DNA of 64,000 bases from Lachnospiraceae bacterium. GTDB lineage: Bacteria; Bacillota; Clostridia; Lachnospirales; Lachnospiraceae. The position numbers were made by a program, and so were the translations under genes. The stretch covers positions 1 to 64,000 of the forward strand of contig WSLY01000004.1 of NCBI GenBank assembly GCA_013316825.1, in the 5' to 3' direction. The stretch's first letter is position 1, and each line of letters opens with the position of its first letter. The notes under the pieces were generated by a model. That model was given only the letters and a program-made list of their open reading frames with translations, was not told where the DNA came from and searched no databases. This document shows, piece by piece, positions 57,870 to 64,000 of the stretch.

Positions 57870-58736
57870 ATGAAGATACATTCCTATACGGCGCATTGTA
57901 CAGGGGAAAGTAAAAATAAGGATGTGGAAGATGGTGCAAAATTCATAACAGAAAAAACATATATGGACAGGGCTGCAAGCAGGGAGAAAGTCAATCTGTT
58001 TCAAGAGCTGGATAATCACACTTCCATAGAAATTTCCGAAGAGGGGCTTGAGAAGCTGCTCAAAGTGAAAAATGAAAATCCGGAGAGAAAAATACTGAGC
58101 GAGGAAGAAAAGACACAGCTTTTGCGGGATTCGTTGAAGCCGGTGCGGAAGCTGCACCGTATCATTCCCAATATACAGACGAATGACAAGCTGGAAAAAA
58201 GCCTTCAGGGAGCGGACGAGAGCATAGTGGATGCGGCATATGACATTATCAAACATAAGCTGCTGCCGCATCAGGTGGGGAGTCTGACGGAAAAGGAAAG
58301 GCAGGAGCTTATCCTGTCCGGCGTTGCAGATGCAAAACAACTGGCAGGAGAGTTGACTGCCGACAAAGCGGCGCTTTTCATGGAAGCAATGGAAACTATT
58401 GCAAAATACGGCATGAATGGAGAAAAGGACGGTCAGGGAAATGTCACGTATGACATTCGCAAAGGCGCGATGGTGGGAGCGCCGGACGACTACATAAGCA
58501 CCGGTGACCTTATGCAAAAAATTGCGCCGCAGCAGTATAAAAAGTATTGTGAAATGATGGCGGAAAGCCTTGCCCAAAAAGACTATACGCTTCTGATAAA
58601 AGCGATGAAATATATGATGGACTGGGAGCAGAGGGCGTACAAAGAAAATCCGCAGCCTTTTGAGGAAGAAAAGCAGAAACAGGTGGAATGGAAAAGAAAT
58701 ATGGAAAATACCAGACTGGAAATAAGCGGATTTTAA
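57870..58736 (+). CDS. Conserved hypothetical protein
   Basis: 288-aa ORF; no clear family by eye. Confidence 0.75.
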   Translation: MKIHSYTAHCTGESKNKDVEDGAKFITEKTYMDRAASREKVNLFQELDNHTSIEISEEGLEKLLKVKNENPERKILSEEEKTQLLRDSLKPVRKLHRIIPNIQTNDKLEKSLQGADESIVDAAYDIIKHKLLPHQVGSLTEKERQELILSGVADAKQLAGELTADKAALFMEAMETIAKYGMNGEKDGQGNVTYDIRKGAMVGAPDDYISTGDLMQKIAPQQYKKYCEMMAESLAQKDYTLLIKAMKYMMDWEQRAYKENPQPFEEEKQKQVEWKRNMENTRLEISGF

Positions 58737-58774
58737 TTTTTTCCGAAAGAAAAAAGCAGGGAGGAGGAAGTTGT

Positions 58775-60058
58775 ATGTTCAGGGAAATGAGAAGAGGAAA
58801 GCAGGCGCTGCAGAAAAAAGCGTGTGAAGAGGTGTTAAAGCGGGGAACGGCGGGCGTTCTGGCGGTGGCGGGCGATGACGGGTATCCTTATGCGGTTCCG
58901 CTAAGCTATGTTTACGACGCAGAGCATTCCGCACTCTATTTTCACAGTGCATTAAGCGGGCATAAGATGGATGCGTTGAAACGAAACGGCAAGGCATCTT
59001 TCTGCGTGGTGGACAAGGACAGTGTGGTGCCGAAGGAGTATACTACATATTTTAGAAGTGTCATTGTATTTGGGACGGTGCACATTTTGGAGGATGCGCA
59101 AGAAAAATATTATGCGATAGAAGCACTGGCGAAAAAGTATGCACCGGACGACAGCAGGGAGGGGCGGGATAAGGTCATTGGCGACGGGAGCCGTTTTTGT
59201 ATGCTGGAATTACAGATAGCGCATATGACAGGTAAGGAGGCGCGGGAGTTAATCGGGCATAAGCTTTCGGCTGCTGTGGATAAGTGGAAGCTGGAGGAAG
59301 TCTCATGCCTGTACGAAAAGGAGACGAGAGCGGTATACAGCGCCTATACAAAAGAGTGGGGAAGCGTTATTGTCAAGATAAATGAGGACAAAAAGGAACT
59401 GAAATCAGGATATGAAATGCTGCGGGCATTAAACGGGACAGGCTGTTGTCAGGCGTATGCATTTGACGCAGGAGACGGCACGGCGGTTTTTGAGCAGATT
59501 TTTCCGGGAAATACGCTGCGGGAGGAGCAGGACCCGCAAAAGCGTGCGGCAGTTTTTTGTGAAGTTTTCCAAAAAATTCATGGCGCAGAACTAAGCAGCG
59601 GACACGATACTTACATGGACTGGCTGGAAAGGGCAAAGCGGTATTGCAAAGACGGCGGCGCGGCAGTGGACGTAAGAGAAAAGATGCAGAGGGCTTATCA
59701 AATTGGAAAAGAGATGTTTGAGAAATATCCCGAAAGGGTATTGCTGCACGGCGATTTGCATCATGACAATATTTTGCTTGGCAGAAGAGGGTACTGTATG
59801 ATTGACCCAAAAGGCGTCATTGCTCCCGAAATTTTTGACATTCCGAGGTTCCTTTTAAATGAATTTGGCTATGTTTCCGAAGAAAAGACAAAAACGCATA
59901 TAAAGATGATGAGCGGACTTTTGGCGCAAAGGACAGGCTATGAGGAAGCGGACATGGAAAAACTGCTTTTTATGGAAGGTATGCTTGACGTGGTCTGGTG
60001 TATGGAGGATGGAGAGGATACGGCAGAACTGTTAAACCGCCTGCGCTGCTTTTGTTAA
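58775..60058 (+). CDS. Fusion of NimA/PNPOx-like flavin-binding domain and aminoglycoside-phosphotransferase-like kinase
   Basis: N-term MRRGKQALQKKACEEVLKRGTAGVLAVAGDDGYPYAVPLSYVY; C-term HGDLHHDNILLGRRGYCMIDPKGVIAPEIFDIPR. Confidence 0.9.
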   Translation: MFREMRRGKQALQKKACEEVLKRGTAGVLAVAGDDGYPYAVPLSYVYDAEHSALYFHSALSGHKMDALKRNGKASFCVVDKDSVVPKEYTTYFRSVIVFGTVHILEDAQEKYYAIEALAKKYAPDDSREGRDKVIGDGSRFCMLELQIAHMTGKEARELIGHKLSAAVDKWKLEEVSCLYEKETRAVYSAYTKEWGSVIVKINEDKKELKSGYEMLRALNGTGCCQAYAFDAGDGTAVFEQIFPGNTLREEQDPQKRAAVFCEVFQKIHGAELSSGHDTYMDWLERAKRYCKDGGAAVDVREKMQRAYQIGKEMFEKYPERVLLHGDLHHDNILLGRRGYCMIDPKGVIAPEIFDIPRFLLNEFGYVSEEKTKTHIKMMSGLLAQRTGYEEADMEKLLFMEGMLDVVWCMEDGEDTAELLNRLRCFC

Positions 60059-60086
60059 AAGCGGCAGGCGGTTTCCTTCGTCGGTT

Positions 60087-61934
60087 TTATTGCTGGTTTT
60101 TTAAGGCTTCGCTAATAGTAGAAAAATCTGAAGGGCCGCAATTCAGAAAAAAAGTATGGAACTTTAAATCGCTGTATGCCTCTCCCCACTGTGTACGAGC
60201 TTCTTCTTTCAGCCTTAAAATTTCCAGATAGCTTAAGTAGTATTTCAGATAATTGGAGGGTTCCTCCGCAATATAATCATAAATATGGCGCGTGGTTTCT
60301 ATATCGGTAATACCAAAGGAGGAAAGCACTTCATGAATTTTTTCATAGGAAGCGCCGTCATAGTGGATGGCTACATCCAGCAGGGCATACAGGCATAGCT
60401 GCATATTGCGGTTATGCTTTTCGATTGTATAGGCATAGGCGGCATTTTCGTCACCTTGCTCGGCTGCCAGCGCCGCAGCATAATCATAGGAAATAAATTC
60501 CACATACAGCGCCCACCCTTCCAGATAACCGCCATAGGAAAGCACCTGGCGGACGAGACTCTGGTCTTCCTGTCGTAAGGCGCGCTGGCTGTACACGGAC
60601 TGGTAGAGATGCCCGGGATACCCTTCGTGTGCAAGCGTCGTGTAAAGAGCAAGACCCTCAGGCGTACTTTTTTCATTGATGTAAATGACGTTATTTTCCG
60701 TATCATCCAAAGGCGGAGTCAGGTAAAAGGCAGGGGCACAATAGTCCTGCAGGCTTTCGGAAACCGTCTTGACAGAAAGGGAGGGAGCATTGTCTCCCCC
60801 GAAAATCCCTGACGGAAAAGCAGGAAAATCCCCGCTCATTCGTTTCTGCAAGTCGGCAAGCATATCCTCCGGTGCAAGCAGCGGAAAAGAATTATCCTGC
60901 AAAATCTGTATCCAGAGAGAAACGGAATCTTCTCTTTCGGTAAGCAGTTCATGCAGCATTTGATATTCTGCCTCAAAGCGAGGATATAAAACAGCTTTGA
61001 TTTCTTCTATAGTCAGTGCAGAGCCGGTATTTTTCTTTACAAGCCACAGGTAATAATCCCGTCCCAAAGGAGAGGCGCAGAGTCCTGTCGGTTTGGAAGA
61101 GCCGTCTCCCATAAGCAGAAACAGCCCGTCGGCAAGGGATTCATACGCGGGCAGCATAACGGTGGAAAGCAGGCGGTCGTTTTGCGCTTTGTAGCGCGCG
61201 GCATCTTCCTCCGTAATTTTTTTCTCCTGCAGGAGCTTTTCCAGACGCTCCGCAAAGGTAGTCTGTAAAAAGTGGGTTCCCTGTGCCAGTTCGTCCTTGG
61301 AAAGAATGGTATAGCATTGCTCTCTGACCTGCTGAAGGGAGGTGTCTGCCTGCAGCAGACCCGCCGCTTTTTTCTCCTGCTCGTAGACAAGCAGGGAGGC
61401 GAAATAATCGTCTGTCTGTTCCAAAAGGGCAAGGTAGTCCTCTACGTCTGCCGCAGAGCGGAAGGCATACTCGGCAAATAAAATCGGAAGCTGGGACTGC
61501 ATACCGGATGCAGGGGAGAGAGGTTCGTCATAGTAAGGAAAAGCACCGTTTTCCTTGGCATGGGATAAGAAACGTTCTAGGAGCGCATAGGTATATTGCT
61601 GTTTGTCATCAAGTTCATTTTTATGGATTGCCGAAAGCCGGCTTATGTAATCGTCAAGCGCTGCCGCGGATGCTTCCCCCAAAGAAGCAGAATAGATGGG
61701 AAGCGTGGGCTCATAGCGCGCAATGCCGAAGCTTTCGGGGTCTGCAAGGGTATAGTGCAGGTTTAACGTATTTCCATACAATTCATTTTGAAAAATATCT
61801 TTGGTAAGAACGTCAAATGCCTTTGCATCTTTACCCGAAAAAAACAGAAAAAAGGTCATCAGGGCAAGTATCGGGAAAAGAAAGTACAAGGGCAGCAGTT
61901 TTCTTTTAAAAATATGGTGAAAGAATTTTTTCAT
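60087..61934 (-). CDS. DUF885 family membrane-anchored putative peptidase
   Basis: TM near N-terminus; TTLAHEGYPGHLYQ (HExxxH) motif. Confidence 0.85.
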   Translation of the reverse strand: MKKFFHHIFKRKLLPLYFLFPILALMTFFLFFSGKDAKAFDVLTKDIFQNELYGNTLNLHYTLADPESFGIARYEPTLPIYSASLGEASAAALDDYISRLSAIHKNELDDKQQYTYALLERFLSHAKENGAFPYYDEPLSPASGMQSQLPILFAEYAFRSAADVEDYLALLEQTDDYFASLLVYEQEKKAAGLLQADTSLQQVREQCYTILSKDELAQGTHFLQTTFAERLEKLLQEKKITEEDAARYKAQNDRLLSTVMLPAYESLADGLFLLMGDGSSKPTGLCASPLGRDYYLWLVKKNTGSALTIEEIKAVLYPRFEAEYQMLHELLTEREDSVSLWIQILQDNSFPLLAPEDMLADLQKRMSGDFPAFPSGIFGGDNAPSLSVKTVSESLQDYCAPAFYLTPPLDDTENNVIYINEKSTPEGLALYTTLAHEGYPGHLYQSVYSQRALRQEDQSLVRQVLSYGGYLEGWALYVEFISYDYAAALAAEQGDENAAYAYTIEKHNRNMQLCLYALLDVAIHYDGASYEKIHEVLSSFGITDIETTRHIYDYIAEEPSNYLKYYLSYLEILRLKEEARTQWGEAYSDLKFHTFFLNCGPSDFSTISEALKNQQ

Positions 61935-62074
61935 GAAAGGCTTCCGCAGGGTTTTAGTTATATATATGCCGCCACCGGCGGTGAACATGAATTTTTTAGT
62001 TCGCTATGGACGGAAAAGTAAAAGTATGCTAGAGTAGAAGCGTTGAAAGACACAAAGGAAAGGTAGGATATAAC

Positions 62075-62914
62075 ATGAAAAATTTAGAACTGCAAAAAAC
62101 GGCAAATGAAGTCCGCAAGGGCATTGTTACCGCAGTTCATGGTGCAAATGCCGGACATCCCGGCGGCTCTTTATCTGCGGCGGACATGTTTACATTTCTG
62201 TATTTTGAAGAGATGAACATTGACCCTCAAAACCCGCAGATGGAGGAGAGGGACAGGTTTGTGCTTTCCAAAGGGCATACTGCGCCTGGCCTGTATGCTG
62301 CATTGGCAAACAGAGGCTTTTTTCCGGTGGAAGATTTGCCGACGCTGCGCCACTTAGGTTCTTATCTGCAGGGACATCCCTGTATCCATATTGCAGGTGT
62401 GGATATGTCGTCAGGTTCTTTGGGACAGGGCATTTCTGCCGCTGTGGGTATGGCGCTGGCAGCAAAATTAGATGGCAGGACATACCGTACCTATACGATG
62501 CTGGGCGATGGAGAGCTGGAAGAGGGGCAGGTGTGGGAGGCGGCAATGTTTGCAGGACACAGGAAGCTTGATAATCTCTGTGTGATTGTGGACAACAATA
62601 ATCTGCAGATTGACGGTCCCATCAGTGAAGTATGCTCTCCCTATCCCATTGATAAAAAGTTTGAAGCGTTCAATTTTCATGTGATTCAAATAGATGCGCA
62701 CGATTTCGACCAAATCAGGGCTGCATTCAAAGAAGCCAGGGAAACAAAGGGCTGCCCGACCTGCATTATTATGCACAGCTTAAAGGGCAAGGGCGTATCC
62801 TTTATGGAAAACAATGTGGACTGGCACGGTAAGGCTCCCAATGACGAGGAGTATGCGGTTGCTATGGCGGACCTTGAGAAAATCGGCGAAGAGCTGGAAA
62901 AGGCAGGTGAATAA
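62075..62914 (+). CDS. Transketolase N-terminal subunit
   Basis: HPGGSLSAADMFTFLYF, GDGELEEGQVWEAAMFAGHRKLDNL. Confidence 0.96.
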   Translation: MKNLELQKTANEVRKGIVTAVHGANAGHPGGSLSAADMFTFLYFEEMNIDPQNPQMEERDRFVLSKGHTAPGLYAALANRGFFPVEDLPTLRHLGSYLQGHPCIHIAGVDMSSGSLGQGISAAVGMALAAKLDGRTYRTYTMLGDGELEEGQVWEAAMFAGHRKLDNLCVIVDNNNLQIDGPISEVCSPYPIDKKFEAFNFHVIQIDAHDFDQIRAAFKEARETKGCPTCIIMHSLKGKGVSFMENNVDWHGKAPNDEEYAVAMADLEKIGEELEKAGE

Positions 62915-62916
62915 CA

Positions 62917-63864
62917 ATGGCAGAGGAAAAGATAATCAAAAAAGTTGCGACCAGAGAGAGCTACGGCAATGCGTTAAAGGAGCTGGCGGAAGAATTTCCT
63001 AATTTGGTGGTTTTGGACGCAGACCTTGCGGCGGCAACCAAGACCGGTATTTTTAAAAAGGCATATCCGGAGCGTCACATTGACTGCGGCATTGCAGAAT
63101 GCAATATGGTAGGCATTGCGGCAGGCCTTGCTGCTGTGGGCAAGATTCCGTTTGTGAGTTCTTTTGCCATGTTTGCGGCAGGCCGTGCTTTTGAGCAGGT
63201 GCGCAATTCCGTAGGATACCCTCATTTAAATGTCAAAATCGGAGCGACCCATGCGGGCATTTCCGTGGGAGAAGATGGCGCGACGCACCAGTGTAATGAA
63301 GACTTGGCGCTGATGCGCACCATACCCGGGATGGTAGTGATGTGTCCTTCCGATGATGTGGAGGCGCGTGCGGCAGTCCGTGCTGCGCTGGAATATGAAG
63401 GACCTGTTTACTTGAGGTTCGGGCGTGCGGCGGTACCTGTGATTAACGACAGGCCGGATTACCATTTTGAAATCGGAAAGGGGACGATTGTCAGGGAAGG
63501 CAGCGACGTTACGATTGTGGCGACGGGCATCGGTGTGGATTCCGCGCTGGGAGCAGCCAAAATGCTGGAAAAAGAGGGTGTCAATGCCGAAGTTGTCAAT
63601 ATCTGCACAATCAAACCGCTTGATGAAGAGTTGATTGTAAGCAGCGCAAAAAAGACAGGAAAAGTAGTTACAGTGGAAGAGCACTCTGTCATTGGCGGGC
63701 TTGGCAGCGCAGTCTGCGATGCGCTCTGCAAGCATTATCCGGTGCCTGTGTGCAAAATAGGTATGCAGGATGTGTTTGGCGAGTCCGGCTCGGCAGCGGC
63801 ATTGATTGAAAAGTATGGTCTGGACGCAAAAGGCGTTTATCAGACCGTAAAAGCATTTATCTAA
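62917..63864 (+). CDS. Transketolase C-terminal subunit
   Basis: DLAAATKTGIFKKAYPERHIDCGIAECNMVGIAAGLA, VEEHSVIGGLGSAV. Confidence 0.96.
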   Translation: MAEEKIIKKVATRESYGNALKELAEEFPNLVVLDADLAAATKTGIFKKAYPERHIDCGIAECNMVGIAAGLAAVGKIPFVSSFAMFAAGRAFEQVRNSVGYPHLNVKIGATHAGISVGEDGATHQCNEDLALMRTIPGMVVMCPSDDVEARAAVRAALEYEGPVYLRFGRAAVPVINDRPDYHFEIGKGTIVREGSDVTIVATGIGVDSALGAAKMLEKEGVNAEVVNICTIKPLDEELIVSSAKKTGKVVTVEEHSVIGGLGSAVCDALCKHYPVPVCKIGMQDVFGESGSAAALIEKYGLDAKGVYQTVKAFI

Positions 63865-64000
63865 AGAAGCACTGATGCAGTCAGAGTTTTCTAAAAAGAG
63901 ATATTTTCCATAAAAACCTCTCTCCTATCCGTATCTTTAAGTAGAAAGTGCTGTCCGTTGGGCGGCAGGAGCGGACAGAAGGGAGGTTTTTTGTGAAGAA

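Noticed and set aside
57840-58577. 245-aa - strand ORF
   Set aside because: Antisense shadow of the 57870 hypothetical gene; His/Phe/Leu-rich artefact composition
62075-63864. Split transketolase as a disrupted gene
   Set aside because: Two-subunit transketolases are common in Firmicutes/Archaea; both halves have complete domains and RBSs
63992-64000. Start of another CDS at the window edge (gggagg...gtgaagaa)
   Set aside because: Only a few codons visible; cannot be supported

Overview
This looks like a Firmicutes (Lachnospiraceae/Clostridia-like) chromosomal segment in which two mobile elements interrupt a tRNA cluster (fMet-Phe-Lys). (1) About 180-4303 is a decayed island. It is bounded by tRNA-Phe and a 62-bp duplicate of the tRNA-Phe 3' part, and holds an internally deleted tyrosine integrase, a two-repeat lipoprotein and a degenerate IS1182-like transposase. 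(2) About 4412-34617 is an apparently complete ~30.2-kb HK97-type siphoprophage in tRNA-Lys, bounded by a 46-bp direct repeat. It carries an integrase, a voltage-gated K+ channel, CI/Cro-like regulators, replication genes, a C5 DNA methyltransferase, a PAPS-reductase-like protein, packaging/head/tail/lysis genes and several small, independently transcribed ORFs. About 34.7-64 kb is chromosomal: L,D-transpeptidase, pyruvate kinase, guanylate kinase, yaaR-holB-ricT-trmN6-rsmI, CotF-like genes, MraY-like, TldD/TldE, ACP-FabK, GGDEF proteins, SpmA/SpmB, transporters and a split transketolase. The most novel-looking signals are: a ~105-nt structured element present twice in the prophage (8417-8521 and 10403-10508) with compensatory changes in three stems; two autonomous small membrane-protein cassettes, one of which (18317-18439) is missing from the supplied ORF track; the K+ channel in the lysogeny module; paired 11-bp-spaced integrase arm-type repeats; and a probable -1 frameshift in the tail assembly chaperone. 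All calls were made by eye, with no database search.
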